In this document: piece after piece, positions 44,031 through 52,866 of the stretch
How positions within the stretch are numbered: position 1 is the first letter of the stretch
Layout: the number at the start of each line of letters is the position of its first letter
Source: Marivita sp. S6314
Lineage (GTDB): Bacteria > Pseudomonadota > Alphaproteobacteria > Rhodobacterales > Rhodobacteraceae
Direction: 5' to 3'
DNA length: 64,000 bases
Assembly: GCF_023015985.1 (NCBI RefSeq)
Contig: NZ_JALKAO010000002.1
Location: forward strand, 682,001 to 746,000
The notes under the pieces: model-generated
What the model was told of the DNA's origin: nothing
What the model saw: the letters and a program-made list of their open reading frames with translations, nothing else
Database searches by the model: none
Translations under genes and position numbers: made by a program

Positions 44031-44255
44031 TTAGACGGCGAACATCAGCAGGAGCGAGACGAGGAACGCGAAGATCCCCAGCGCTTCTGCAAACGCGATA
44101 CCGATGAAGAGCGTTGCTGTCTGCGATGCAGCAGCGGACGGGTTGCGCAGAGCGCCTGCAAGGTAGTTACCTGCAACATTACCCACCCCGATGGCGGCTG
44201 CGCCGGAACCGATTGCTGCCAGGCCTGCGCCGATGTGTGCGAGATCGCCTTCCAT
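44031..44255 (-). CDS. atpE: F0F1 ATP synthase subunit c
   Basis: A 74-residue rotor-ring subunit with two membrane helices. The first helix carries G-x-G-x-A-A-I-G-x-G small-residue packing, the polar loop is R-N-P (37-39), and the second helix carries the proton-binding carboxylate at E57 in [10 protein letters not shown]. There is no sodium-binding Gln/Ser signature that I can see, so proton coupling is expected. Confidence 0.96.
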   Translation of the reverse strand: MEGDLAHIGAGLAAIGSGAAAIGVGNVAGNYLAGALRNPSAAASQTATLFIGIAFAEALGIFAFLVSLLLMFAV

Positions 44256-44321
44256 GTGAATTCTCCTTACGATTGGAAGTTAGCGTTAGTGCGTAGGGTG
44301 CGTAATTTCACGCACCGTTCG

Positions 44322-45071
44322 TTAGTGAGACGGGTGCAGTGCATCTTTCAGATACACGCAGGTCAAAATGGTAAACACGTAGGCCTGGATCGCAGAGACC
44401 AGCACCTCAAGCGCGTAGATCGCGGTGATGCCAAGAACGGACAGCGGCGCAACCACCGTGATCGCGGCAAAGCCCGCAAACACCTTGAGAACCGCGTGAC
44501 CCGCCATGATGTTGCCCGCCAGACGAATGGAGTGGCTGACCGGGCGCACGAAATACGAGATCACCTCGATCAGCGCCAGGATCGGACGCAGCGCCAATGG
44601 CGCGCTCGACACCCAGAACAAGCCCAGGAACCCGACACCGTTCTTGACAAAGCCCAGGATCGTGACCGCAAAGAACACGCCAAAACCGAGGATCGCCGTC
44701 ACGGCGATGTGCGATGTCGGCGAAAACGACATCGGGATCAGCGCGAGGAAGTTCGAAAACAGAATGAACATGAACAGCGTGAAAATATACGGGAAGTACT
44801 TCACCGCATCCTTGCCGGTCACATCCTCAACCATCTTGTAGACAAAGCCATAGGCCAGTTCGGCGATCGACTGCGTCCGCGTCGGAACCGTTGCGCGCTT
44901 GGACGTCCCCAAGACCATCAGGGCAACCACGCAGGCCACAGCCAGCAACAGCCACAGCGCAACGTTGGTAAAGGTGAACATACCCACCGCACCGTCGCCA
45001 AAAAGCGGCTTTACGATGAATTGGTCCATCGGGTGGAATACAAGACCGCCTTCTTTTGCTGCGTCAGCCAT
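44322..45071 (-). CDS. atpB: F0F1 ATP synthase subunit a
   Basis: A 249-residue proton-channel subunit with about five or six membrane helices. The essential Arg is in [14 protein letters not shown] near residue 180. A typical F-S-N-F-L-A-L-I-P segment is near residue 105. Its start overlaps the atpI end by eight bases. Confidence 0.96.
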   Translation of the reverse strand: MADAAKEGGLVFHPMDQFIVKPLFGDGAVGMFTFTNVALWLLLAVACVVALMVLGTSKRATVPTRTQSIAELAYGFVYKMVEDVTGKDAVKYFPYIFTLFMFILFSNFLALIPMSFSPTSHIAVTAILGFGVFFAVTILGFVKNGVGFLGLFWVSSAPLALRPILALIEVISYFVRPVSHSIRLAGNIMAGHAVLKVFAGFAAITVVAPLSVLGITAIYALEVLVSAIQAYVFTILTCVYLKDALHPSH

Positions 45072-45402
45072 TGTCGCCCCTTTTATCCTCTCCGGCCAGA
45101 TCGGCCAGTTTCTTCACCTGAAGCTCTTTCGCGGTGCGGATCATCACATTGACCCCCGCGGCAAAGCCCAGCAATGTAAACAGCACCATCAACCAGGGCT
45201 GCGTTCCAAAGATCGCGTCCAGCCCGTATCCGATGCCAAATCCGATCCCAAGACCGGACACCATCTCAATCACCATCCGCCACGCATGCTGCGCCTGCGA
45301 ATAGTGTTCCTCCTGATGTGGCGTGCTCTCCTCGGCCCCCTTGGCCGCCGCGATCCGCGCTTCCAGCTCGGCCAGTCGCTGCTTTGGATCACTCTCGGTC
45401 AC
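45064..45402 (-). CDS. atpI: ATP synthase protein I (AtpI)
   Basis: A 112-residue small membrane protein that helps c-ring assembly or magnesium supply. The start is taken as GTG 45402 ([15 protein letters not shown]), with GAGGTGG eight bases upstream; the ATG at 45432 directly abuts the predicted -10 box and would be at or before the transcription start. Helices lie at about residues 42-62 and 68-88. First gene of the F0 operon. Confidence 0.85.
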   Translation of the reverse strand: MTESDPKQRLAELEARIAAAKGAEESTPHQEEHYSQAQHAWRMVIEMVSGLGIGFGIGYGLDAIFGTQPWLMVLFTLLGFAAGVNVMIRTAKELQVKKLADLAGEDKRGDNG

Positions 45403-45432
45403 GCGCCCCACCTCGGTCGGAACTTTGGCCAT

Positions 45433-45461
45433 GTGCTATTGGTCAGAACGGTCCGAGTCAA
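45433..45461 (-). promoter_or_regulatory. Predicted promoter of the F0 ATP synthase operon
   Basis: On the minus strand TTGACT (45461-45456), 17 bases, then TAGCAC (45438-45433). The expected start is near 45427, giving a ~25-base leader to the GTG of atpI. Confidence 0.6.
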
Positions 45462-45485
45462 GGCGCAGCGGCGCGGTGAGGCAGT

Positions 45486-45824
45486 TTGCGTAACTCATTG
45501 TTAAATAATATTTTTAAACTGACCAAAGACAGCACTCACTCCGCTGTAAGCCCGCGTTGGCGCAAACAGGGCAGTATCCGTTATTCAACACTTCGGTTGA
45601 GTGTGCCGCCAGGCAACGGTCTCCGATCTGCCCCATCTCCGGTCAACTGCCCGGACAACACGGCGCGTAGACCACCAAAGCGACAGCCCTTGCTGACCCC
45701 GCTCGGTGTCCTGCCCGTCCTGTCTGCCCTGACCTACACGCCAATTGGCGACAACCCGGCAGCGGTTGCCGCCGCCACGATTGTTGGCCTGCCGATCACC
45801 TGTCTTGTGCTGTCTATTCATTGA
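45486..45824 (+). CDS. Doubtful ORF; possible remnant of a membrane protein
   Basis: This frame occupies most of the 419-bp stretch 45433-45851 that has no certain gene. The first half looks non-coding (AT-rich patch at 45498-45524, then irregular composition), but the last ~44 residues read like a real hydrophobic tail: L-L-T-P-L-G-V-L-P-V-L-S-A-L-T-Y-T-P-I-G-D and A-T-I-V-G-L-P-I-T-C-L-V-L-S-I-H. No convincing ribosome site precedes any start. It may be the 3' end of a decayed gene or a small protein starting at TTG 45690. It precedes arsR by 27 bases. Confidence 0.25.
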   Translation: MRNSLLNNIFKLTKDSTHSAVSPRWRKQGSIRYSTLRLSVPPGNGLRSAPSPVNCPDNTARRPPKRQPLLTPLGVLPVLSALTYTPIGDNPAAVAAATIVGLPITCLVLSIH

Positions 45825-45851
45825 CCACTGTGGCTGGTAAGGACAGGACTC

Positions 45852-46187
45852 ATGGAGAAATCGCTCGACACTGTCTTTGCCGCCCTTGCGGATCCAACCC
45901 GCAGACAGATTCTATCGATGCTGCTGGAAGACGACATGGCTGTCACAGATGTGGCAGACCCGTTCGAGATGTCCCTGGCCGCGATCTCCAAACATCTGAT
46001 CATTCTCGCCAATGCAGGCCTGATCAGTCAGGAAAAACGCGGTCGGGTGAAATGGTGTAAACTCGAACCCGACGCGCTTCGGGATGCCAGCATCTGGATG
46101 CAGGCCTTTGGCCAGTTCGAAGCCATCCATCTGGACGCCTTCGAACGCTTTCTCAAATCCGAGGACATCCCCCAGGAACCCCGGTAA
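45852..46187 (+). CDS. ArsR-family winged-helix regulator
   Basis: A 111-residue repressor-type protein. Opening F-A-A-L-A-D-P-T-R-R-Q-I-L is the family hallmark; the recognition helix is M-S-L-A-A-I-S-K-H-L-I-I-L near residue 40-52, and the wing is K-R-G-R-V-K-W-C-K-L. There is no C-V-C metal site in the recognition helix, so it is closer to the non-metal group that often controls a neighbouring START/SRPBCC or transport gene. No such partner is intact nearby. AAGGA precedes the ATG. The stop codon is part of an inverted repeat. Confidence 0.88.
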   Translation: MEKSLDTVFAALADPTRRQILSMLLEDDMAVTDVADPFEMSLAAISKHLIILANAGLISQEKRGRVKWCKLEPDALRDASIWMQAFGQFEAIHLDAFERFLKSEDIPQEPR

Positions 46188-46230
46188 ATGCGTCAACGCA
46201 TTTACGACCCTCCGTCCACGGAGGGTCCCC
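46185..46230. terminator. Two adjacent inverted repeats; probable bidirectional terminator
   Basis: TAAATGCGT/ACGCATTTA with two bases between (46185-46204) includes the arsR stop. Then GACCCTCCG/CGGAGGGTC with loop TCCA (46206-46227). They fill the space between convergent arsR and the M3 peptidase gene. No long T-run is present. Confidence 0.55.
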
Positions 46231-46233
46231 CGC

Positions 46234-48246
46234 TCAAGCCGCCAGTCCGCGCCCCTTCAGCAACGCGTCAACCCCCGGCATACGCCCGCGAAACTTGGTA
46301 TACAGCACATCCGCCTCTTCGGACCCGCCCGCCGACAGGATAAATTTCTCCAGTTTCTCGGCCATTCCCGGATCAAATGCGCCACCGGCCTCTTCAAACG
46401 CCTCGAATGCATCCGCATCCATCACTTCGGACCACATGTAGGAATAATACCCCGACGAATACCCGTCACCGGTGAACACATGCGCAAAATGCGGTGTGGC
46501 ATGGCGCATGATGATCGCCTCCGGCATGCCGATCCCGGCCAGAACCTCGGCTTGCCTTGCCATCGGGTCTGCAGGCGGTTCGCCTTCGTGGAACGCCAGA
46601 TCGACCAGCGCCGATGCGACGTATTCCACCGTCTGGAACCCCATGTCATAGGTCGCCGCCGCCAATACCTTGTCCAGCAATGCCTGCGGCATCGCCTCCC
46701 CGGTCTCGGCATGGGTGGCAAATTCCTGCAACACCTCCGGAACATCCAGCCAGTGCTCGTAAAGCTGGCTGGGCAGTTCGACAAAGTCCCGCGCCACCGA
46801 CGTGCCCGAGATCATGCCATAGGTCACATTCGACAACATCTGGTGCAGCGCATGACCAAACTCGTGAAACAACGTCCGCGCATCATCGTAAGACAGAAGC
46901 GCCGGATCACCCTTGGCAAAGTTGCACACATTCACAACGACCGGGGCCTGCACATCCGGGAACTTGCGCTGCGACCGAAACGCCGAACACCACGCGCCCG
47001 ACCGCTTCGACGCCCGCGCGAAATAGTCACCGATGAACACGGCAACATGCTGGCCATCCCGCGTGACCTCCCACGCCCGGCAATCGGCATGATAGAGCGG
47101 CACATCCAGCGCCCTGAACTCCAGCCCGAACAACCGCTTGGAACAGGCAAACGCCGCCTCGATCATCCGGTCGAGCTGAAAATACGGTTTCAGCTCCGCT
47201 TCATTCAGCGCAAATTCCTCGCGCCGCCGCGCCTCGGAATAATACCGCCAGTCCCAGGCCTGCAACGGCCCGTTTACACCATCCGCAACCATCCTTTCTT
47301 CCAGCAAGGCCGCATCCGCTTCGGCCCGTGCTTTGGCAGGTTGCCAGACATCCATTAACAAAGAGCGAACCGCGTCCGGCGTTTTTGCCATCTCGGTCTC
47401 AAGCTTGTAAGACGCAAAATCATCATATCCCAGCAACCGCGCCCGCTCGGATCGCAACTGCAAAATCTCTGCCGCCACGTCGCGATTGTCCGTCTCCCCG
47501 CCATTTGCGCCCCGTGCCGCCCAGGCGCGCCAGGCTTCCTCGCGCAAGCTCCGGTTCGGACAAAACTGCAAAAACGGCACAATCACCGACCGCGACAACG
47601 TCAAAACAGGCCCATCCGCCCCGCGCTCCTCACCCGCAGCGCGCACCGCATCCACTACAAACGCCGGCAAGCCCTCAAGCTCATCTTCGGACAGCGCCCG
47701 CTGCCAATCGCGCTCATCCGCCAACAGGTTCTGCCCAAACGCCGTCCCAAGGATCGCCAACCGCCCCTTGATCTCTTTCATCCGCGCGGCCGCGTCCCCT
47801 TCCAGCGCCGCGCCCGCACGCACAAACCCGCGCCGCGTCAGCATCAGCACCCGCTGCTGCTCATCCGTCAGCTCCAGCGTGTCGCGCGCCTGCCAGACCG
47901 CCTCAATCCGTTCAAACAACGCCGTGTTGCCATAAATCGCCGCCGAATGCGCCGCCAGCTTCGGTGAAAACTCCCGCATGATCTCTTCCCGCGCCGGGTT
48001 CGAATCCGCCCCGGCCAGGTTGTAGAACACCCCCAACACCTGATCGAGCTTGGCCCCCGTCCGCATCAGCCCCTCGATCGTGTTTTCAAAACTCGGTGCG
48101 TCTTCAGACGCCGCGATTGCCTCCACTTCGGCCAGGTCTTCCGCCATCGCCGCCTCGATTGCAGGCGCAAAATCAGCGTCCGAGATCCGTTCGAACGGGG
48201 CAAGGCCAAACGGTGTCTCCCAGGTCTCCAGCAACGGGTTGGTCAT
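46234..48246 (-). CDS. M3-family zinc metallopeptidase (oligopeptidase A / dipeptidyl carboxypeptidase type)
   Basis: A 670-residue cytoplasmic thimet-type oligopeptidase; no signal peptide. The zinc motif is F-H-E-F-G-H-A-L-H near residue 458, with the downstream Glu in the family helix. The N-terminal P-L-L-E-T-W-E-T-P-F-G-L-A-P-F and the C-terminal G-Y-S-S-G-Y-Y-S-Y-M-W-S-E-V are typical. It degrades short peptides, including signal-peptide fragments. Convergent with arsR. Confidence 0.93.
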   Translation of the reverse strand: MTNPLLETWETPFGLAPFERISDADFAPAIEAAMAEDLAEVEAIAASEDAPSFENTIEGLMRTGAKLDQVLGVFYNLAGADSNPAREEIMREFSPKLAAHSAAIYGNTALFERIEAVWQARDTLELTDEQQRVLMLTRRGFVRAGAALEGDAAARMKEIKGRLAILGTAFGQNLLADERDWQRALSEDELEGLPAFVVDAVRAAGEERGADGPVLTLSRSVIVPFLQFCPNRSLREEAWRAWAARGANGGETDNRDVAAEILQLRSERARLLGYDDFASYKLETEMAKTPDAVRSLLMDVWQPAKARAEADAALLEERMVADGVNGPLQAWDWRYYSEARRREEFALNEAELKPYFQLDRMIEAAFACSKRLFGLEFRALDVPLYHADCRAWEVTRDGQHVAVFIGDYFARASKRSGAWCSAFRSQRKFPDVQAPVVVNVCNFAKGDPALLSYDDARTLFHEFGHALHQMLSNVTYGMISGTSVARDFVELPSQLYEHWLDVPEVLQEFATHAETGEAMPQALLDKVLAAATYDMGFQTVEYVASALVDLAFHEGEPPADPMARQAEVLAGIGMPEAIIMRHATPHFAHVFTGDGYSSGYYSYMWSEVMDADAFEAFEEAGGAFDPGMAEKLEKFILSAGGSEEADVLYTKFRGRMPGVDALLKGRGLAA

Positions 48247-48310
48247 AAGGTCTCTCCTATCTTCCCCAAAGACCTAGGCGCGCCACCGACCAAGGGCAAC
48301 CAACCCTCGC

Positions 48311-48338
48311 CTCTTCTTTTTCCAAATATGCCAATGCC
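48311..48338 (-). repeat. Dispersed leader motif, copy 3
   Basis: On the minus strand GGCATTGGCATATTTG, one base, a run of A and GAAGAG. It lies between the permease stop and the M3 peptidase start, 65 bases before the latter. Confidence 0.55.
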
Positions 48339-48354
48339 ACGCGACCACGGGCGC

Positions 48355-49146
48355 TCAGGGCCGGTTGCGCAACCGAACTTCCAACCGGCGCAAGACAATC
48401 GACAGGCTGATCGTCATCGTCAGATAGATCAGCGCCACCACGTTGTAGGTCTCGAAATACCGGAAATTGCCCGCCGCCGTGACCTTGCCCAATTGCGTCA
48501 CATCCAGAACCCCCAGCACCGAAACAAGCGAGGAATCCTTGATCATCGCCACGAAATCATTGCCCAGGGGCGGCAGGATCGTGCGGATCGCCTGCGGAAA
48601 CACGATGAACCGGAATCGGTGCCAGCGCTTGAGCCCCAGGGCATTCGCGGCCTCGATCTGACCTTCGTCAACCGATTGCAACCCGGCGCGAAACACCTCG
48701 GCAATAAACGCCGAATACCCGATCATCAACGCAATGATCGCCCGCCAAAGAAGGGAAAACTCCCGCGTCCGGATGGGCTCAAACCCAAGCGGCTCCAGCA
48801 CCGTATTGCGCAGCGCCACGAGACCCGGTGCCAGCACAAAGGCCACGTATAAAAGCAGCACGATGATCGGAATGCCCCGCACGATCTCGGTATAAAACCG
48901 CGCCACCTGCCGCAGGATCAGCGACCCTGACAGAGACATCAGCGCAATCAGCAACCCCAAAGCGGCCGCCAGCGCAAACCCCACCAGCGTGACAAACACC
49001 GTCACCTGCACACCGCGCATGAGCGTGCTCAGGATCTGCGTGTGCAGGTCACTTTCCAGAATTTGCCAGAATCCCCACAGGCCAAGGCCGACCACGGCCA
49101 CCAGCCAGTAGGGAAAATCGCTGTCAGGCTTAGACTGCGGGATCAT
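48355..49146 (-). CDS. Polar amino acid ABC transporter permease (His/Glu/Gln/Arg family)
   Basis: A 263-residue inner-membrane permease with about five to six helices. It opens with helix V-A-V-V-G-L-G-L-W-G-F-W, then G-V-Q-V-T-V-F-V-T-L, and has the EAA loop A-N-A-L-G-L-K-R-W-H-R-F-R-F-I-V-F-P-Q-A near residue 175 that contacts the ATPase. The binding-protein gene lies 18 bases upstream on the same strand. No ATPase gene of this type is nearby. Confidence 0.9.
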   Translation of the reverse strand: MIPQSKPDSDFPYWLVAVVGLGLWGFWQILESDLHTQILSTLMRGVQVTVFVTLVGFALAAALGLLIALMSLSGSLILRQVARFYTEIVRGIPIIVLLLYVAFVLAPGLVALRNTVLEPLGFEPIRTREFSLLWRAIIALMIGYSAFIAEVFRAGLQSVDEGQIEAANALGLKRWHRFRFIVFPQAIRTILPPLGNDFVAMIKDSSLVSVLGVLDVTQLGKVTAAGNFRYFETYNVVALIYLTMTISLSIVLRRLEVRLRNRP

Positions 49147-49164
49147 CCGCGCGAACGCGCCGAA

Positions 49165-49956
49165 TTAACCGCCGATCTTGAAATCAAGGAACCACTTCTT
49201 GTCGAGCGCATCAATGGTGCCATCCTCCCGCATATCCTTGATCGCCGCGTTGATCGGCTCCACAAGGTCGGACCCCTTGGGAAAGATGAACCCGAAATCC
49301 TCGGTGCCCAGCTTGTCTCCGATGATCTTCAAGGTCCCTTCAGACGCCTCGACATAGCCATTGGCCGCCGTGCTGTCCGACAAGACCAGATCCACGTCGC
49401 CCGTGCGCAGCGCCTGCACCCCGGCTCCGAATGTCTCGAAAAGCTTGATCCGCGGGTTGGCTTCATCGCCGTCAAGCACGTCATACACCCCGACGTAAAA
49501 CGGCGTGGTCCCCGGCTGCGCGGCCATCAACAGATCCGCATCCGCCGCAAAAGACGCGGCATCCGTAAACCGGTCTTCGTCTGAGCGCACCATCATCAAC
49601 ATCTCGGACGTCATATACGTCTCCGAGAAATCCACCTTCTCGGCCCGGTCCTCCCGAATGGTGATCCCGGTCATGCCCATATCGAACTGGCCTTCACTCA
49701 CCGCCGCGATCATCGCATCCCACGAGATATTCTCGTAAACCACGGTGATATTGAGCCGCTCGGCAATCTCGGCCATGGCGTCATATTCCCAGCCTACGGC
49801 ATCACCGCTGGCCGGATCCACGAACTGCAACGGCGGATAGGCGTTTTCAGTCACCACAACCACTTCGCGCCCTTCCAGATCGGGCAAATGCCCCCCGGCC
49901 AGCGCCGCACTTGCGCCAAACACCACCGCTGCGACTGCACCAAACATGCGTTTCAT
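49165..49956 (-). CDS. Polar amino acid ABC transporter substrate-binding protein
   Basis: A 263-residue type-II periplasmic binding protein. Signal peptide [20 protein letters not shown], cleavage near residue 20. Then [27 protein letters not shown], the [12 protein letters not shown] ligand turn, and [10 protein letters not shown] near the end. The R-E-D-R region suggests an amino acid with a free alpha-carboxylate. ATG 49956 follows GGGAG; longer frames cross the REP-like palindrome. Confidence 0.92.
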   Translation of the reverse strand: MKRMFGAVAAVVFGASAALAGGHLPDLEGREVVVVTENAYPPLQFVDPASGDAVGWEYDAMAEIAERLNITVVYENISWDAMIAAVSEGQFDMGMTGITIREDRAEKVDFSETYMTSEMLMMVRSDEDRFTDAASFAADADLLMAAQPGTTPFYVGVYDVLDGDEANPRIKLFETFGAGVQALRTGDVDLVLSDSTAANGYVEASEGTLKIIGDKLGTEDFGFIFPKGSDLVEPINAAIKDMREDGTIDALDKKWFLDFKIGG

Positions 49957-50036
49957 TCGTCCGACTCCCTCTTGGATTTGCCGCCAAGTATGCCGCGCCC
50001 ATCCGTCAGGGCAAGCACCACCTGCGTACCCGCCCC

Positions 50037-50060
50037 GTAGGCCGGGCTTCAGCCCGGCAC
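50037..50060 (+). repeat. GTAG-headed REP-like palindrome containing a gene's stop codon
   Basis: Identical in all 24 bases to the minus-strand unit at 389-412. Read on the minus strand, its G-C-T-G-A part supplies the TGA of the ThiF/MoeB gene. Confidence 0.75.
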
Positions 50061-51107
50061 CCCCGACCCACAAATCGGACAGTCTACCCGCCGCTTCAAC
50101 GCAATCTTCCGGGTCTCTCCCCAAAGCGCGTCATAGATCAACAGCTCGCCCCGCAAGGGCTGCCCCGCGCCCGTGATCAGCTTGATCGCCTCCACCGCCA
50201 TCATCGCCCCGATCACCCCCGGCAACGGCCCAATGACCCCCGCCTCCGAACAGGACGGCGCCAGACCGTCCGCCGGGGCTTCAGGGAAAATACATTGGTA
50301 ACACGGCGCACCATTTGCAGGATCAAACACCGAAATCTGCCCCTCCCACTGCGCCAAAGCGCCGGAAATCAAAGGCGTGCCCGACGCCACCGCCACCCGG
50401 TTCGCCAAGTACCGCGTCTCGAAATTATCCGTCCCGTCCAGAACCAGATCGTATTCGGCAAACAACTCTTCCGCGATCGCGTCGGTCAACCGTCGGTGAT
50501 AGGGTCGTACCTCGGCATAGGGGTTCTGCGCCATCATCGCTTTTTGCGCCGAAAACACCTTGGGCAGACCGATATCTTCGTCCCGGTGGATCACCTGCCG
50601 TTGCAGATTGGCATTCTCCACCACGTCATCATCAATCACCCCGATGGTGCCGACACCGGCGGCGGCCAGATATTGCAACGCCGGCGCGCCCAGCCCCCCG
50701 GCCCCGATCACCAACAGCTTGGCATCGCGCAGCGCCTTCTGCCCCGGCCCGCCGATCTCGCGCAGCACGATATGGCGGGCATAGCGTTCAAGCTCTGTGC
50801 CGGAAAACTTCTCCGACCGCACCACCGGTACATGCTCGGCCTGCTCCCTGGCCTCGGCCCGTGCCTTCAGACCCTGCACCACCTTGCCATAAAGAACCGC
50901 CACGGCCGCAGAGACACCGATCAAAATCCACAAGGCCGCGCTTTCGCCGGTCGCCATGCGCAACGGATGCCCGAAAGGCAACGCCACCTGCACAAACAGC
51001 ACCGCCACGTAAAGCAATCCCACCATGTAAAGCCGCGCCTTGCGCGGAATCCGCAGCACCGCGCCCAAGCCCCAAAGGGCAACCGCCATCGACAAGACAA
51101 CAATCAT
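50049..51107 (-). CDS. ThiF/MoeB/HesA-family adenylyltransferase with N-terminal membrane domain
   Basis: A 352-residue E1-like enzyme that adenylates the C-terminal Gly-Gly of a small sulfur-carrier protein (ThiS or MoaD). Residues 1-~75 hold two or three membrane helices, not found in soluble MoeB or ThiF. Then [13 protein letters not shown], the nucleotide loop G-A-G-G-L-G-A-P near residue 137, [13 protein letters not shown], and two zinc C-x-x-C pairs (C-Y-Q-C near 268, C-P-I-C near 343). Partner carrier not in window. It overlaps dut by ATGA. Confidence 0.87.
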   Translation of the reverse strand: MIVVLSMAVALWGLGAVLRIPRKARLYMVGLLYVAVLFVQVALPFGHPLRMATGESAALWILIGVSAAVAVLYGKVVQGLKARAEAREQAEHVPVVRSEKFSGTELERYARHIVLREIGGPGQKALRDAKLLVIGAGGLGAPALQYLAAAGVGTIGVIDDDVVENANLQRQVIHRDEDIGLPKVFSAQKAMMAQNPYAEVRPYHRRLTDAIAEELFAEYDLVLDGTDNFETRYLANRVAVASGTPLISGALAQWEGQISVFDPANGAPCYQCIFPEAPADGLAPSCSEAGVIGPLPGVIGAMMAVEAIKLITGAGQPLRGELLIYDALWGETRKIALKRRVDCPICGSGVPG

Positions 51108-51562
51108 GACGCCACCCCGGTCGATCCAAAGCCCCCGGTCCCCCGATCGGTCTCGTCCAACGCCGCAACCTCGACAAAGGCCCCGCGCACAACCGGCGCA
51201 ACGATCATCTGGGCAATCCGGTCGCCATGCGAAATCTCGAACCGCTCCGCCCCTGTATTCATGACGATTACCCCCAGCGACCCGCGATAGTCACTGTCAA
51301 TCGTACCGGGGCTGTTGGGCAACGTGATCCCGTGTTTCAGCGCCAAACCTGACCGCGGCCGGACCTGCACTTCGTAGCCCTCCGGGATCGCAAGCCGCAG
51401 ACCTGTCGGCACCAGCATGCGCGCGCCCGGCTCCAGCACAACCGCCCCGCGATCGGGAAAATTTGCCCGCAGATCTGCCCCCGCCGCGCCAGCGCTTGCA
51501 TAGCTCGGCAGCCCCAATGACCTGTCCGCACCGTCGTCCCACGTCATCTCTATCGTGACCAC
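51104..51562 (-). CDS. dut: dUTP diphosphatase
   Basis: A 152-residue trimeric dUTPase, which keeps uracil out of DNA and feeds thymidylate synthesis. All five motifs are seen: [23 protein letters not shown] with the catalytic Asp, G-D-R-I-A-Q-M-I, and the C-terminal P-loop-like [10 protein letters not shown]. The start is GTG at 51562, using the AAGAAGG end of a dispersed leader motif as ribosome site. Between coaBC and the ThiF/MoeB gene. Confidence 0.96.
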   Translation of the reverse strand: MVTIEMTWDDGADRSLGLPSYASAGAAGADLRANFPDRGAVVLEPGARMLVPTGLRLAIPEGYEVQVRPRSGLALKHGITLPNSPGTIDSDYRGSLGVIVMNTGAERFEISHGDRIAQMIVAPVVRGAFVEVAALDETDRGTGGFGSTGVAS

Positions 51563-51570
51563 GCTTCGCC

Positions 51571-51597
51571 CTTCTTCTTTTTACAAATATGCCAAAT
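51571..51597 (-). repeat. Dispersed leader motif, copy 4
   Basis: On the minus strand CATTTGGCATATTTG, one base, a run of A and GAAGAAG, ending nine bases before the GTG of dut. It fills the coaBC-dut gap. Confidence 0.6.
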
Positions 51598-51612
51598 GGT
51601 GCGCCCGCACCG

Positions 51613-52806
51613 TCAGACCAACGCGTCGGCAATCCGCGCTGCCAATTGCCGCGCCACCGCATCCTTGCCCATGCGCGGCCAGCCCTCCGCGCCGCTGTCC
51701 GAAATCACCGTAACCGCGTTTTCGGATCCCCCCATGATGCCCGTGGCAGGCGACACATCATTCGCCACGATCCAGTCACAGCCCTTGCGCTGACGCTTGG
51801 CCGTCGCATTGGCCACCACATCATCCGTCTCGGCCGCAAATCCAACAACCAGTCCGGGGCGTCCGTCTGCCATCTGCGACACCTCCGCCAGAATGTCGGG
51901 GTTTTCCTCGAACGACAGGGTCGGCAACTGCCCCGCCTGTTTCTTGATCTTGCTGTCCGAGGCACCCACAACTTTCCAATCCGCCACGGCGGCCGCAAAC
52001 ACCGCCGCGTCCGCAGGCAGCGCCGCATGCACGGCGTCGCGCATCTGCTGCGCCGTCTCCACGGGCACCACCTCGACGCCGTCAGGCGGCGACACCTCGG
52101 CCGGACCGGTGACAAACACCACCTCGGCCCCCAACGCCCGCAACGCCGCCGCAATCGCTGTACCCTGCGCCCCGGACGACCGGTTTGCGATGTACCGCAC
52201 CGGGTCAATCGGCTCATGGGTCGGCCCCGAGGTCACAACGATCCGCTTGCCCGACAACGGCCCCGCCGCCACCGCGCCGATCACCGCGTCGACAATCTCC
52301 AGCGGTTCCGCCATGCGCCCCGGCCCAAACTCGCCACAGGCCATGTCACCGTCATTCGGCCCGACCACCGCCACACCATCCCCGCGCAACACCGCCAGAT
52401 TGCGTTGCGTCGCCGGATGCTCCCACATCCGCACATTCATCGCCGGGGCCATCATCACCGGCGTATCGGTCGCCAAAAGCAAGGTTGTCGCCATGTCGCT
52501 GGCAAACCCATTGGCCATCTTCGCCATCAGATCCGCCGTCGCCGGGGCCACAAGCACCAGGTCCGCCACCCGCGACAGCTGGATATGCCCCATCTCGGCC
52601 TCGTCGGTCAGATCAAACAGATCGGTATAGACCTTTTCACCAGCCAATGCCGACACCGACAACGGTGTCACAAATTCGCCCGCAGCCCGCGTCATCACCG
52701 GCGTCACCGCCGCGCCGCGCTCTTTCAGACGCCGGATCAGATCAAGGCACTTATACGCCGCGATCCCGCCGCCGATGATCAGTAACACACGCTTGCCGCT
52801 TAGCAT
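51613..52806 (-). CDS. coaBC: Bifunctional phosphopantothenoylcysteine decarboxylase / phosphopantothenate-cysteine ligase
   Basis: A 397-residue fused enzyme of coenzyme A synthesis. The N-terminal CoaC half has G-G-G-I-A-A-Y-K near residue 12, the P-A-M-N-V-R-M-W motif and the catalytic Cys in M-A-C-G-E-F-G near residue 154. The CoaB half has S-G-P-T-H-E-P-I-D-P-V-R, N-R-S-S-G and the A-A-V-A-D-W-K motif. The start at 52806 begins right at the flavoprotein fold; the frame's upstream extension has no support. Confidence 0.96.
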   Translation of the reverse strand: MLSGKRVLLIIGGGIAAYKCLDLIRRLKERGAAVTPVMTRAAGEFVTPLSVSALAGEKVYTDLFDLTDEAEMGHIQLSRVADLVLVAPATADLMAKMANGFASDMATTLLLATDTPVMMAPAMNVRMWEHPATQRNLAVLRGDGVAVVGPNDGDMACGEFGPGRMAEPLEIVDAVIGAVAAGPLSGKRIVVTSGPTHEPIDPVRYIANRSSGAQGTAIAAALRALGAEVVFVTGPAEVSPPDGVEVVPVETAQQMRDAVHAALPADAAVFAAAVADWKVVGASDSKIKKQAGQLPTLSFEENPDILAEVSQMADGRPGLVVGFAAETDDVVANATAKRQRKGCDWIVANDVSPATGIMGGSENAVTVISDSGAEGWPRMGKDAVARQLAARIADALV

Positions 52807-52866
52807 AAGGCCCGCCCCAGGTTGTTGCCTGCCCCAAGTGTTACGAGCCTGCCCGGGAAAACTCAA

